Made by a program: the position numbers and the translations under genes
Assembly: GCA_045649485.1 (NCBI GenBank)
Contig: JAZRPZ010000001.1
Coordinates: 4,719-68,718 of the forward strand
Length of the DNA: 64,000 bases
Source: RUG11247 sp045649485
GTDB taxonomy: Bacteria > Bacillota > Clostridia > Christensenellales > Aristaeellaceae
Direction of reading: 5' to 3'
In this document: piece after piece, positions 26,436 through 35,474 of the stretch
How the letters are laid out: each line of letters begins with the position of its first letter
Numbering within the stretch: position 1 is the stretch's first letter
Notes under the pieces: model-generated
Told to the model about the DNA's origin: nothing
The model's input: only the letters and a program-made list of their open reading frames with translations
Database searches by the model: none

Positions 26436-27362
26436 TTATTCAGCCAGAATCTTTCTGTATTCTGCAATTTCCTTCTGATTGCCCAGAACGAAATGATCAG
26501 GCTCGATCTCAAGCCATTCGGGCTTATCCACGGAATAATCGTGCATGGTGGGATCGTAGGTGGTGAGCACCTTTACCTTCTCGCTGTCGGGATCGGGCTG
26601 GGGCACTGCGGAAAGCAGCGCACGGGTGTAAGGATGCAGAGGATGCTGGAACAGCTTCTCAGTCTCACACAGTTCAACCAGCTTACCCTTATGGATAACG
26701 GCGATCCTGTCGCAGATAAAGCGCATTACAGACAGATCGTGGGAGATGAACAGATAGGTCAGTCCCCTCTTCTTCTGCAGTTCGCTCATCAGATTCAGCA
26801 CCTGCGCGCGGATGGAAACGTCCAGCGCAGAGATGGGCTCATCGGCAATGATGAATTCGGGGCGCATGATCAGTGCGCGGGCAATGCCGATACGCTGACG
26901 CTGACCGCCGGAGAACTCATGAGGGAAACGGCTTGCGAATTCGGGCAGCAGACCTACTTCGTTCAGCGCCTCGTCGACCATCTCACGGCGCTGAGCCTTG
27001 GAGATGCTCTTATCGGAAACGATGCCCTCGGAAACGATATAGTCTACCTTTGCGCGCTCGTTCAGAGAAGCCATGGGATCCTGGAATATCATCTGGATCT
27101 TGCGGGTGATGTCCCTGTCGAGCTGCCTGGATATCTTACCGTTTATCTTTTCACCCTTGAAGGTGATCTCACCGTCGGCAGTGGGATGGATCCTGATAAC
27201 GGCACGGCCGATGGTGGTCTTACCGGAACCGGATTCACCTACGAGGCCGAAAGTCTCGCCCTTATAGATATCAAAGGATACGTTGTTTACTGCGCGCAGC
27301 TTTTTGCGGCCGCTGCCGAAATCAACGGATACGTTTTTGAGTTCAAGTATCTTCTCTCTCAT
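26436..27362 (-). CDS. oppF: Oligopeptide ABC transporter ATPase OppF
   Basis: This 308-residue ATPase has Walker A GESGSGKTT, signature LSGGQ-type FSGGQRQRI and Walker B FIIADEPISALD, plus the C-terminal oligopeptide-transporter extension with HPLHPYTRALLSAVP. It pairs with OppD to drive peptide import. The start overlaps oppD by 4 bp. The gene order in transcription is oppA-oppB-oppC-oppD-oppF. Confidence 0.93.
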   Translation of the reverse strand: MREKILELKNVSVDFGSGRKKLRAVNNVSFDIYKGETFGLVGESGSGKTTIGRAVIRIHPTADGEITFKGEKINGKISRQLDRDITRKIQMIFQDPMASLNERAKVDYIVSEGIVSDKSISKAQRREMVDEALNEVGLLPEFASRFPHEFSGGQRQRIGIARALIMRPEFIIADEPISALDVSIRAQVLNLMSELQKKRGLTYLFISHDLSVMRFICDRIAVIHKGKLVELCETEKLFQHPLHPYTRALLSAVPQPDPDSEKVKVLTTYDPTMHDYSVDKPEWLEIEPDHFVLGNQKEIAEYRKILAE

Positions 27363-28399
27363 CCGCGCATACCTCCCCTGCGTTCCTTCATTGCAATGAT
27401 GTTTGCCGGGGGATCGATCTTGGGCGCACGGGGATCAAGCAGCCAGGTGCGCGCCTTGTGAGTGGGGCTGACCTCGAAGAACGGGGGCTTCTCCACAAAG
27501 TCGATCTCCAGCGCATAGGGATTGCGGGGTGCGAAAGCATCGCCCTTGATCTCGGTGTAAAGGTTCGGAGGAGTTCCCTTGATGGAGAACAGAGGCTCGC
27601 CCTTTACGCCCAGCTGAGGCAGAGAGCTCAGCAGCGCCCAAGTGTAGGGATGACGGGGATCATAGAAGATCTCCTCGCACATGCCCAGCTCGATGATATC
27701 GCCCGCGTACATAACGGCGATACGGTCGGCAACATTGGCGACCACGCCCAGGTCGTGGGTGATATAGACGCAGGTCAGATCCAGGCGGTCACGCAGTTCC
27801 TTGATAAGATTCAGGATCTGTGCCTGAATGGTAACATCCAGCGCAGTGGTGGGCTCGTCACAGATAAGGATCTTGGGACGGCAGGCTACCGCAATTGCGA
27901 TAACGACGCGCTGACGCATACCGCCGGAGAACTCATGGGGATACTGCTTTGCACGGCGTGCGGGCACATCGATGCCTACATCGTACAGAACTTCCAGCAT
28001 CTGCTTGTGGGCTTCTGCTTTGGATACGTTCTGATGCAGCATGATGGCTTCCATGATCTGCGCACCGATAGTCTTCAGAGGATTCAGGCTGGTCATGGGA
28101 TCCTGCATAACCATGGCGATCTCGCCGCCGCGGATCTTGAGCCAGTCCTTCTCTTCCTTAAGCTTTGCCAGGTCCACACCGTTGTACAGAATGGAACCGG
28201 ATTCGATATTGCCGTTCTGATCGTTCAGACCCATGAAGCACTTGGTGAAAACGCTCTTACCGGAACCGGATTCGCCTACGATAGCAAGGCTTTCGCCCTT
28301 ATGCAGATCCAGCGAAACATCACGGATGGCGTGCAGTTCACGTCCGCGCAGAGTGAATTTCAGATTCAGGTCTTTTACAGAAAGTATTACATCGCCCAT
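27359..28399 (-). CDS. oppD: Oligopeptide ABC transporter ATPase OppD
   Basis: This 346-residue ATPase has Walker A GESGSGKSVF, signature FSGGMRQRV, Walker B ILICDEPTTALD, and the C-terminal family extension with DPRHPYTWALLSSLP. The ATG at 28399 is preferred because AAGGAG lies about 10 bp upstream; upstream in-frame Met codons lack this. It is the second ATPase of the opp operon. The C-terminal segment lacks the Cys cluster seen in iron-sulfur-containing OppD relatives, although I cannot exclude a degenerate one. Confidence 0.93.
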   Translation of the reverse strand: MGDVILSVKDLNLKFTLRGRELHAIRDVSLDLHKGESLAIVGESGSGKSVFTKCFMGLNDQNGNIESGSILYNGVDLAKLKEEKDWLKIRGGEIAMVMQDPMTSLNPLKTIGAQIMEAIMLHQNVSKAEAHKQMLEVLYDVGIDVPARRAKQYPHEFSGGMRQRVVIAIAVACRPKILICDEPTTALDVTIQAQILNLIKELRDRLDLTCVYITHDLGVVANVADRIAVMYAGDIIELGMCEEIFYDPRHPYTWALLSSLPQLGVKGEPLFSIKGTPPNLYTEIKGDAFAPRNPYALEIDFVEKPPFFEVSPTHKARTWLLDPRAPKIDPPANIIAMKERRGGMRG

Positions 28400-28450
28400 A
28401 GTGTCAACTCCTTGCCCCGCCGTTTGCGGGTGGGCAGATAATTTGATCAA

Positions 28451-29830
28451 TTACATATGGTTCTTGGGATCTGCGGCATCTGCAAATGCATTGCCGATGA
28501 TGTAGAACGATACGGTGATCAGGGAAAGTACGATGGCGGGGAATATCAGCTGATATCTCAGTGCGGGAGAAGTGATAAGCTGACGACCCTCGTTGATCAG
28601 ATTGCCCAGAGAGGGAATGTCGGTGGGCAGACCCAGACCGATATAGGTGATGAACACCTCGCTGCCGATGGCGCCGGGAATAGCCAGAGCCATGCGCAGG
28701 GTGATAACGCTCACCAGATAGGGCAGCAGATTCTTCACGATGATGCGGAAGGTGCCGGTGCCCAGACAGCGGGAGGCCAGGTTGTAATCGCGGTCACGGA
28801 TAATAACGATCTGGTTGCGGATGAAGCGGGCCATGCCCAGCCATCCGGTAAGACACATGGCAAATACCAGCGTGCTGAGACCGGGCTTCAGAATATAGGA
28901 GATCAGGATCAGCACGATAGTGGAGGGAATGTTATCCAGGATGTTGTAAAGCTCGGTCATAACGCGGTCGAGCTTACGCACATAACCCCAGATAACGCCA
29001 ACGGTAATACCGACAACAGCTTCCACCATTGCTACCAGCAGACCGATCAGCAGAGAAGTGCGGGTACCTGCCCAAACGCGGGCCCACAGATCCTGACCGA
29101 TATTATTGGTGCCAAACCAGAAGCCGGTATCGGAAGGCAGTATGCATGCATCAGCCTCAACGGTCGCAACGGCGAGGCCGGTCTCTTCGTCGATGATCTC
29201 AACGTCGGTCTTCCTGATGTAGATGGGGTCGCCCTTGTTGGTGAGATCGGCGGGAGAGCTGTGTACATCTACCTTGTAGTTGCTCTTTACGGTGAATTCG
29301 CCTTCGGGAATCTCCTCGGGCAGCTTCAGCCAGTTGGTGCCGACATAGCCGGTGATACCTTCTTTTTCATAGGTGATCAGACACCATTCCTCGCCGTACT
29401 CCAGACAGGTGAAGTCGTTACGGCGGTTGATGGAGCCTACGATGTTGCTGGCTTCATACCATTCATCATCGTATTCCTTTACGGTGACCTCGGTGCCTGC
29501 CTGCACGGTAAGCAGAGTGGTCGTTGCGGAGGGAGCCTGGTTGGAAAGCTGGATTCCGGTAGCGGGATGGTTGTTTACCAAGTTAGGATCGCGCTGACCG
29601 GGCAGATAGGGCTGGACCAGAGTGAATACCAGTATGGTTACCAGCAGTATAAGCATCAGCATTGCCACGCGGTTCTTGCGGAAAACGCGGATGGTGCTTC
29701 CCCAGTAGGAATAATCGGAATAACCGGCACGCTCGGCGGCGGCGCTATCGAGAGTAGCACGCTTGAAAAGATCGGCTTCGGAAACGCCTTTTTCAAGCTT
29801 CTTGCTCATTGAATCTTTTACAGACAGCAT
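28451..29830 (-). CDS. oppC: Oligopeptide ABC transporter permease OppC with inserted SH3-like domain
   Basis: This 459-residue permease is about 150 residues longer than usual OppC proteins. Helix 1 is at about residues 57-76. Normally a short loop would lead to the conserved segment before helix 2, here FWFGTNNIGQDLWARV at about 237-252. Instead residues about 85-235 form an extracytoplasmic insertion. Its middle (about 128-170) reads like a bacterial SH3 domain, with YGEEWCLITYEKEGITGYVG as the W...GYV core. The rest is a typical OppC, including the coupling loop YNLASRCLGTGTFRII. Start is the ATG that follows the oppB stop by 1 bp. The insertion could bind cell wall, the binding protein or a ligand; this is inference. 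Confidence 0.9.
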   Translation of the reverse strand: MLSVKDSMSKKLEKGVSEADLFKRATLDSAAAERAGYSDYSYWGSTIRVFRKNRVAMLMLILLVTILVFTLVQPYLPGQRDPNLVNNHPATGIQLSNQAPSATTTLLTVQAGTEVTVKEYDDEWYEASNIVGSINRRNDFTCLEYGEEWCLITYEKEGITGYVGTNWLKLPEEIPEGEFTVKSNYKVDVHSSPADLTNKGDPIYIRKTDVEIIDEETGLAVATVEADACILPSDTGFWFGTNNIGQDLWARVWAGTRTSLLIGLLVAMVEAVVGITVGVIWGYVRKLDRVMTELYNILDNIPSTIVLILISYILKPGLSTLVFAMCLTGWLGMARFIRNQIVIIRDRDYNLASRCLGTGTFRIIVKNLLPYLVSVITLRMALAIPGAIGSEVFITYIGLGLPTDIPSLGNLINEGRQLITSPALRYQLIFPAIVLSLITVSFYIIGNAFADAADPKNHM

Positions 29831-29831
29831 A

Positions 29832-30773
29832 TCAGCGCGCACCCTCCTTCTTGGCAAACTTGATGCGCGGGTCGACCACGCCCATCAGCAAATCGCCCAT
29901 CAGCAGACCTACGACGCCGATGATACAATAGATCATAACGATGGCCTGGACCATTGCATTATCCTGACGGTTGATAACGTCTACCAGCAGACCGCCCATT
30001 CCCGGTACAGAATACAGAGACTCGATATAAATGGAGCCGCCGATAGTGTACAGCAGAGAAGTGGGAATGTACTGGATCATGGGAACAAAAGCGTTTCTGA
30101 ATACGTGGCGCATGGTTATCTTACGGGTAGATACGCCCTTCGCCTTTGCCAGCTTTACATAGTCCTTGTTCATTTCATCCAGCATATAGCGCCTGAGCCA
30201 CATGGCATAGTAGGCGGTATTGCCAAGGGACATGGAGAACACCGGCAGTATCCAGGTAGCAGGATTTCCGCGGTCAAACAGCATAGGGATGTTGAACGCG
30301 TCGGTTGCATACATCTGGATAAAGATATAGTATACCGCTGAAGGAACAGCGTTTATAAGCACGATGAACAGGGTGCCGAACTTATCCCACAGACGACCCT
30401 TGGAACGAGCCATTGCGGCGCCCAGCGGGATACCCAGCAGCATAGCCACAGCCATGGACATAACGCCGATAGCCATGGAGATGGGTGCCTTCTCTGCAAT
30501 GATATCAACGATATCGGCGCCTACACGATATCGTGCGGACTGACCGAGGTCGCCGTGCAGCAGATTGACGAAGAAGTTCTTAAGCTGGATATAAATGGGG
30601 TCGTTAAGACCCAGCTGCTCGAGTCGGGCATTGATGACCGCATCGCTCAGCTTATCAAAATTTTCAAAATAACCCTCGATCGGCATCTGCCTCAGCAGCA
30701 CGAATACGATCGAAAGTACGATTATAAGAGTAATCGTTGCGCTGAAAAGTCTGCGCACAATGTAACGTAACAA
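29832..30773 (-). CDS. oppB: Oligopeptide ABC transporter permease OppB
   Basis: The 313-residue permease has about six membrane helices and the coupling motif YVKLAKAKGVSTRKI of binding-protein-dependent permeases. TTG at 30773 gives the usual family start (LLRYIVRRL), but its ribosome binding site is weak. An ATG 17 codons upstream (30824) is possible and would add a hydrophilic tail. It forms the channel with OppC. Between oppA and oppB there is a GC-rich hairpin and no new promoter that I recognise. Confidence 0.88.
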   Translation of the reverse strand: MLRYIVRRLFSATITLIIVLSIVFVLLRQMPIEGYFENFDKLSDAVINARLEQLGLNDPIYIQLKNFFVNLLHGDLGQSARYRVGADIVDIIAEKAPISMAIGVMSMAVAMLLGIPLGAAMARSKGRLWDKFGTLFIVLINAVPSAVYYIFIQMYATDAFNIPMLFDRGNPATWILPVFSMSLGNTAYYAMWLRRYMLDEMNKDYVKLAKAKGVSTRKITMRHVFRNAFVPMIQYIPTSLLYTIGGSIYIESLYSVPGMGGLLVDVINRQDNAMVQAIVMIYCIIGVVGLLMGDLLMGVVDPRIKFAKKEGAR

Positions 30774-30887
30774 GTGATCACGTCCAATCCGTGAATTTCT
30801 CAGGATGGAAAAGCGCCCGGGCATGCCCTTTTACAGGCAAACACGCCGGAGGAGCATCCCCTGGCAATATTCCTAAATGCGTCATAA

Positions 30888-30915
30888 CCCGCGCCCTCCT
30901 TGCGGAAGGCGCGGG
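30888..30915 (-). other. GC-rich stem-loop between oppA and oppB
   Basis: 8-bp stem CCCGCGCC/GGCGCGGG with no following U-tract. Such hairpins commonly stabilise the upstream oppA mRNA and lower expression of downstream permease genes. That role is inferred here. Confidence 0.6.
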
Positions 30916-30956
30916 ACAATATACAGTGTAACTTCAGCTAAAGGTATACAAGTATA

Positions 30957-32816
30957 TTACTTGGCTTCCCTTGCTGCCTCCCATGCATCGAGTGCATCGA
31001 AGTACTCGTCAGTATTCATGGGCTCATCGAGCAGCACAGTGCCCTTATAGCGCTCATTGGAGATACCGAAGGGAGCATACTGACCGGAGAAGGGATCCAG
31101 ACGGGAAGCAGTGTAGCCGCCGTTGGTGTTGCCGAAGGGGATGATGTAAGCCTTGTTGATCATGTAAGCTTCGGCGGAAGCAAATGCTGCGTAACGTGCG
31201 GGGATATCGGTGGTGATAGCCTTTGCACCGTCTACCAGGCCGTAGTACTCAGCCATATCTTCCTGGTTTGCGCCCTTATCCATGAAGTTATAGGAATTGT
31301 CATAGTAGAAGGGATCGGTGTAGGTCTCGGGATCGGCGTAGTCGGGGCCCCAGTTGCACAGCATGAATGCGTACTTACCGGAACGGCGAACCTCGGTCAG
31401 GAAGCCGGAGGAGGGACCTGCTTCTACGATGATGTCGATGTAATCGGGTCCGAACAGGCCTTCCAGCTGCTGCTCGACAACAACGCACATCTCATCCCAG
31501 CCGGTGGTGGCGGGGTTGTAGGGCATGAGGACCTTGATGGGGAATGTTACGCCTGCTTCGGTCAGCTCGGCGATAGCGGTATCACGATACTGCAGAGCCA
31601 GCTCGGCATCGAAGGTGTCAACGCCCAGAGCGGTAACAGCAGCCAGATCGCCGGTGTTTACGAAATCAACAGCGTTGTCAGAAACGAAGTTGGGCAGGGT
31701 TACGGTGTTGGAGATGAGGAGCTCGGGGTTGTCGGGCTCGTAAACGTACATTGCCTTTACGCGGTCCAGACCATAGTAGAAGGACTTACGGAAAGCTTCG
31801 TTGTTTACTGCGATTGCCCATACATCGGGATTATATTCTGCGTCGAACTGGGGATCGAAGTTGAAGCAGAAGAAGTAGGAATAGAAGCTGGTGTTGCGGG
31901 TGGGATGGATCAGGTCAGCGGTCTCGGGGTTGTTCAGCCACTCATCGGCGATGGTGTTGTCGATGGAAGCGGAATCGATCTCGCCACGACGGTACAGCTC
32001 GGGAGCCAGAGTAGCAGCTTCCTTATTGTAGGTCTGCTCGATAACGTCGATGTGAACATTCTCACGATCCCAGTAGGACTCGTTTGCGGTGTAAACACGC
32101 TTCTCCTGGGGAGCGAACTCGGACAGGATATAGGCGCCGCAGTACAGGATGGTGTCATTGCCGGTAGCTACGCCGAAGTTCTCGCCCTGAGCAGCCAGGA
32201 ACTCGCCGTTAACGGGCATGAAGCAAACGTAGGTCAGAGAAGACAGGAAGTAGGGAGTGGGCTTGCACAGGGTGTACTCGATGGTCTTGTCATCGATAGC
32301 CTTGATGCCAACGGTTTCCCACTCGGTTACGGGGTAGGGATCTGCGCCTTCCTCGGGAGTGGAGGTGCCCAGGTAGTATGCCTCGGCGCCTTCGATCAGA
32401 CCGTACATGATGTTGGCGGTGGAGGAAGCATTCTGAGCGTTCAGAACATACTGAGCGGCGGAAACGAAGTCATGGGCGGTAACATCAGCAACATAAGCGC
32501 CGGTGTGGTCGACCCAGGTGATATCGTCGCGCAGATAGAAGGTGTAGACCAGACCGTCATCGGAGATGTCCCAGTCATAGGCCAGAGAGGGCTGGATCTC
32601 GCCGTAGGTATCGTACTCGACCAGAGTATCGATAACGTTTGCAGCAAGAGCAAACTCATTGGTGGTTGCGGTATACAGGTAGTTCAGAGTGGTGATCTCA
32701 CCGGTATACAGGGTGCGGAAAACGCTATTGTCCTCGCCCTCTGCGAAGCAGAAGCCGGACAGGCAGCAGGTAACCATAAGAGCTACCAGCATGATGGAGG
32801 CTATGAATTTCTTCAT
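30957..32816 (-). CDS. oppA: Oligopeptide-binding protein OppA
   Basis: The 619-residue protein has a signal peptide (MKKFIASIMLVALMVTCCL) and the family-5 solute-binding fold. Typical segments are ITTLNYLYTATTNEFALAANV near the N-terminus and YTFYLRDDITWVD near residue 90. No perfect lipobox is visible, although Cys residues occur near the cleavage region. It captures peptides for OppBCDF. The ATG at 32816 is preferred since AAGGAA precedes it. Codon use is strongly biased, as expected for an abundant protein. It is the promoter-proximal gene of the operon. Confidence 0.92.
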   Translation of the reverse strand: MKKFIASIMLVALMVTCCLSGFCFAEGEDNSVFRTLYTGEITTLNYLYTATTNEFALAANVIDTLVEYDTYGEIQPSLAYDWDISDDGLVYTFYLRDDITWVDHTGAYVADVTAHDFVSAAQYVLNAQNASSTANIMYGLIEGAEAYYLGTSTPEEGADPYPVTEWETVGIKAIDDKTIEYTLCKPTPYFLSSLTYVCFMPVNGEFLAAQGENFGVATGNDTILYCGAYILSEFAPQEKRVYTANESYWDRENVHIDVIEQTYNKEAATLAPELYRRGEIDSASIDNTIADEWLNNPETADLIHPTRNTSFYSYFFCFNFDPQFDAEYNPDVWAIAVNNEAFRKSFYYGLDRVKAMYVYEPDNPELLISNTVTLPNFVSDNAVDFVNTGDLAAVTALGVDTFDAELALQYRDTAIAELTEAGVTFPIKVLMPYNPATTGWDEMCVVVEQQLEGLFGPDYIDIIVEAGPSSGFLTEVRRSGKYAFMLCNWGPDYADPETYTDPFYYDNSYNFMDKGANQEDMAEYYGLVDGAKAITTDIPARYAAFASAEAYMINKAYIIPFGNTNGGYTASRLDPFSGQYAPFGISNERYKGTVLLDEPMNTDEYFDALDAWEAAREAK

Positions 32817-32857
32817 AATTCCTTCCTCGCTTTCTTCCAAAAAATTAAGATGCTAAT

Positions 32858-32886
32858 AGAATACTATATTTTATGTAAATACGCAA
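32858..32886 (-). promoter_or_regulatory. Promoter for the opp operon
   Basis: On the minus strand TTGCGT, 17 bp, TATTCT, overlapped by two copies of a 13-bp direct repeat (32867-32879 and 32888-32900). Confidence 0.6.
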
Positions 32887-32900
32887 GTATTTTATGTAAA
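32867..32900 (+). repeat. Paired 13-bp direct repeat in the opp promoter
   Basis: TATTTTATGTAAA occurs twice, 21 bp apart (two helical turns). One copy is in the spacer between -35 and -10 and the other just upstream of -35. This spacing suits binding of a regulator to one face of DNA. Confidence 0.6.
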
Positions 32901-33034
32901 ATATGCGTATTTTGAACCTTACAGCCTTATTTTGTCCATTTTTGCAGAAATAGACTGTGCATAATTGCAAAAACTCTGCTTTTTGCAGTAAACTTTGAAT
33001 CATTTCTGCCGTTATTGCGAATTTTTATGCAGTA

Positions 33035-33063
33035 TTGCCATAAATGGCGCTCCGTGGTAAAAT
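33035..33063 (+). promoter_or_regulatory. Promoter for the isomerase/PHP operon
   Basis: TTGCCA, 17 bp, TAAAAT; about 29 bp before the start codon at 33092. Confidence 0.65.
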
Positions 33064-33091
33064 GATATATATGAAAGGATGTGCGTTCATA

Positions 33092-33949
33092 ATGAAAATT
33101 GCAGTCAGTTCCTATAGTTTTTCTCAGGCCATGCGCGATGGTCGCATGAATATCCTTGATGTTATCCCCAAGGCAAAAGAGCTGGGCTACGACGGTGTTG
33201 AGATCGTCCGCGGCGATCAGTCCGACCGCGAAATGCGCGCTCTCGCCGCTGTGCTGAAGGTACAGTCCGAGGAAGCCGGCATTCCCATCATCGCCTATAT
33301 GGTAGGCGCCGACTTTATCAAGAACGGTCTTGATGCCGAAGTCAACCGCCTGAAGGGCGAAGCCGAGATCGCCGCTCTGATGGGCGCTCCCCGCATGCGC
33401 CACGATTCCTCTGCCGGCGTTGATGCTTACGGCAACAAGGTATCCTTTGAGGATGCTCTGCCCGTGATCGCCGAAGGTTACCGCAGGGTCACCGAGTTCG
33501 CCGCCGGTCTGGGCGTAAAGACCATGATCGAAAACCACGGCTACTTCATGCAGGATGCTCTGCGCGTGAAGAAGCTGATCGAGACCGTAAACCATCCCAA
33601 CTTCGGCTGGCTTACCGACATGGGCAACTTCATGTGCGCCGACGAAGTATCCGTTGAATCCATGAAGATCGCCGCTCCCATGGCAGTACATGCACATGCC
33701 AAGGACTTCCACTACAAGGCAGCCGATGAATACGTACCCGCACAGGGCTGGTTCGGCACCCGCGGCGGCAACCATCTGCGCGGCGCCATCGTAGGTCACG
33801 GCGTTGTAAACGTATCCGCATGTCTGAAGCTTCTGAAGGAAGCGGGCTACGAAGACTGGCTGTCCGTTGAATTCGAAGGCATCGAAGACTGCCTGATGGC
33901 TCTGAAGGCCGATATCGACAATCTGAGGGGCATGATAGCCGCTCTGTAA
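33092..33949 (+). CDS. Sugar phosphate isomerase/epimerase-type TIM-barrel protein
   Basis: This 285-residue protein belongs to the AP-endonuclease-2-like TIM barrel superfamily that includes xylose-isomerase-like and myo-inosose enzymes. Visible are the N-terminal SSYSF strand, LGYDGVEIVRG, the metal-ligand Glu in MIENHGYF, the His-containing VHAHAKDFHY, and a Glu in WLSVEFEGIE. It probably binds a divalent metal and isomerises or epimerises a sugar or polyol. It is followed after 32 bp by a PHP-domain protein, so the two likely act on the same carbohydrate compound. Substrate unknown. Confidence 0.83.
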   Translation: MKIAVSSYSFSQAMRDGRMNILDVIPKAKELGYDGVEIVRGDQSDREMRALAAVLKVQSEEAGIPIIAYMVGADFIKNGLDAEVNRLKGEAEIAALMGAPRMRHDSSAGVDAYGNKVSFEDALPVIAEGYRRVTEFAAGLGVKTMIENHGYFMQDALRVKKLIETVNHPNFGWLTDMGNFMCADEVSVESMKIAAPMAVHAHAKDFHYKAADEYVPAQGWFGTRGGNHLRGAIVGHGVVNVSACLKLLKEAGYEDWLSVEFEGIEDCLMALKADIDNLRGMIAAL

Positions 33950-33981
33950 TTCTACAATATATATAAGGAAGGTTATGCCAC

Positions 33982-35247
33982 ATGAAGACCCGTGAAGAGC
34001 TGCTCAATCTGCTCAATGCCGAAAATGCACTGGAGAACCTCAAGAAGCTTCTCAAGACCGAAGAGCTGCCCGAGGTAAGCCGCGATGTAAACAACCACAT
34101 CCACACCACCTATTCCTTCTCTCCCTATTCCCCCACCGCAGCCGTTTGGTTCGCCCGCACTGCCGGTCTGTGCACCTGCGGTCTGATGGACCATGATTCC
34201 ATCGCCGGCGCAAACGAGTTCCTGGCCGCTACCGAAGCCATCAACATGGGCTCCACCATCGGTCTGGAGTGCCGCGTTACCTTCAAGAACACTCCCTTCG
34301 GCGATCGTCGTCTGAACAACCCCGATCAGGACGGCGTTGTTTACATGGCTCTGCACGGCGTTCCCCATGACAAGTCTGCCGAAGTAAACGCTTTCTTCGC
34401 TCCCTACCGCGCACACCGCAACGAGCGCAACATCAAGATGGTCGCCGCCGTTAACGAGCTGATGGGCCAGTACGGCGTTACCATCGATTTCGAGAAGGAC
34501 GTTCTGCCCCTCTCCAACTACGCCACCGGCGGTTCCGTAACCGAGCGTCACCTGTCCTCCGCTCTGGCATACAAGATGCTGGAAGTTATCGGCAAGGGCG
34601 AAACTCTGGTAAAGTTCATCCGCGAGACCATGAATCTGTCCCTCTCCGACAAGATCGCCGGCTTCCTGTGCGATGACAACAACCCCCACATGATGTACGA
34701 TCTGCTGGGCTGGATCAAGTCCACTCTGATCGCAAAGTTCTACATCGATGCCACCGACGAGTGCCCCGATGTCCGCGATGTTATCGCTCTGGCCGAGAAG
34801 GTCGGCGCCATCTCCGCTTACGCTTACCTGGGCGACGTTGGCGATTCCGTCACCGGCGACAAGCGCGCTCAGAAGTTCGAAGATGATTTCATCGACGATC
34901 TGGTACCCTACCTGGCAGGCCTGGGCTATCGCGCCATCACCTACATGCCCTCCCGCAACACTCCCGCTCAGCTGAAGAAGATCCGCGAGCTGTGCGAGAA
35001 GTACGGTCTGTTCCAGATCTCCGGCGAGGACATCAACTCTCCCCGTCAGTCCTTCGTTTGCGAAGCACAGCGTGCTCCCGAGTTCGCCAACCTGTACGAG
35101 GCAACCTGGGCTCTGATCGCTCACGAGTGGCGCGCCACCAAGAATCCTGCCGACGGTCTGTTCAGCAAGGAATCCATCGAGAAGTGGCCCAACCTCAACG
35201 AGCGCGTTAAGGCATTCGCTGAGTTCGGCAAGGAAATGTGGAAGTAA
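33982..35247 (+). CDS. PHP-domain metal-dependent phosphoesterase-like protein
   Basis: The 421-residue protein has a PHP-type metal site, with NNHIHTTYSFSPYSP near residues 37-51 (HxH motif) and GLMDHDSIAGANEF near 66-79 (DHD). The later His/Asp ligands of the fold lie in the C-terminal half. PHP proteins hydrolyse phosphate esters using two or three metal ions. The length (about 420) exceeds minimal PHP enzymes, with an additional helical middle section. It is the second gene after the sugar isomerase-like gene, so a role in the same sugar-phosphate pathway is likely. Codon bias suggests good expression. Confidence 0.8.
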   Translation: MKTREELLNLLNAENALENLKKLLKTEELPEVSRDVNNHIHTTYSFSPYSPTAAVWFARTAGLCTCGLMDHDSIAGANEFLAATEAINMGSTIGLECRVTFKNTPFGDRRLNNPDQDGVVYMALHGVPHDKSAEVNAFFAPYRAHRNERNIKMVAAVNELMGQYGVTIDFEKDVLPLSNYATGGSVTERHLSSALAYKMLEVIGKGETLVKFIRETMNLSLSDKIAGFLCDDNNPHMMYDLLGWIKSTLIAKFYIDATDECPDVRDVIALAEKVGAISAYAYLGDVGDSVTGDKRAQKFEDDFIDDLVPYLAGLGYRAITYMPSRNTPAQLKKIRELCEKYGLFQISGEDINSPRQSFVCEAQRAPEFANLYEATWALIAHEWRATKNPADGLFSKESIEKWPNLNERVKAFAEFGKEMWK

Positions 35248-35369
35248 GCAGGGGCCCCGCCCCTGCACCCCGCCAAGGGGGCATTGTCCCCTTGGAACCC
35301 CATGCCGGTAATTTTATAAATTTATAGTTTGTACTGTTGACCGTCCGTGGGCCCAAACCCCGGACGGTC
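35248..35369 (+). repeat. Dispersed three-hairpin intergenic repeat, copy C
   Basis: Hairpin 1 GCAGGGGC/GCCCCTGC (35248-35266) begins directly after the stop codon. Hairpin 2 is CCAAGGGG/CCCCTTGG. After an AT-rich spacer, hairpin 3 has arms GACCGTCCG/CGGACGGTC and the core GGGCCCAAACCCC. Confidence 0.85.
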
Positions 35370-35474
35370 AAGGTATATTGGCGGATCGTCTGAGGACAGG
35401 ATGTTCTGTTCTTTAATATCAAAGATTTGCGCAAGCCAAGCAACCTCTATTCCATCACAAGATCGGAGCTCCTT

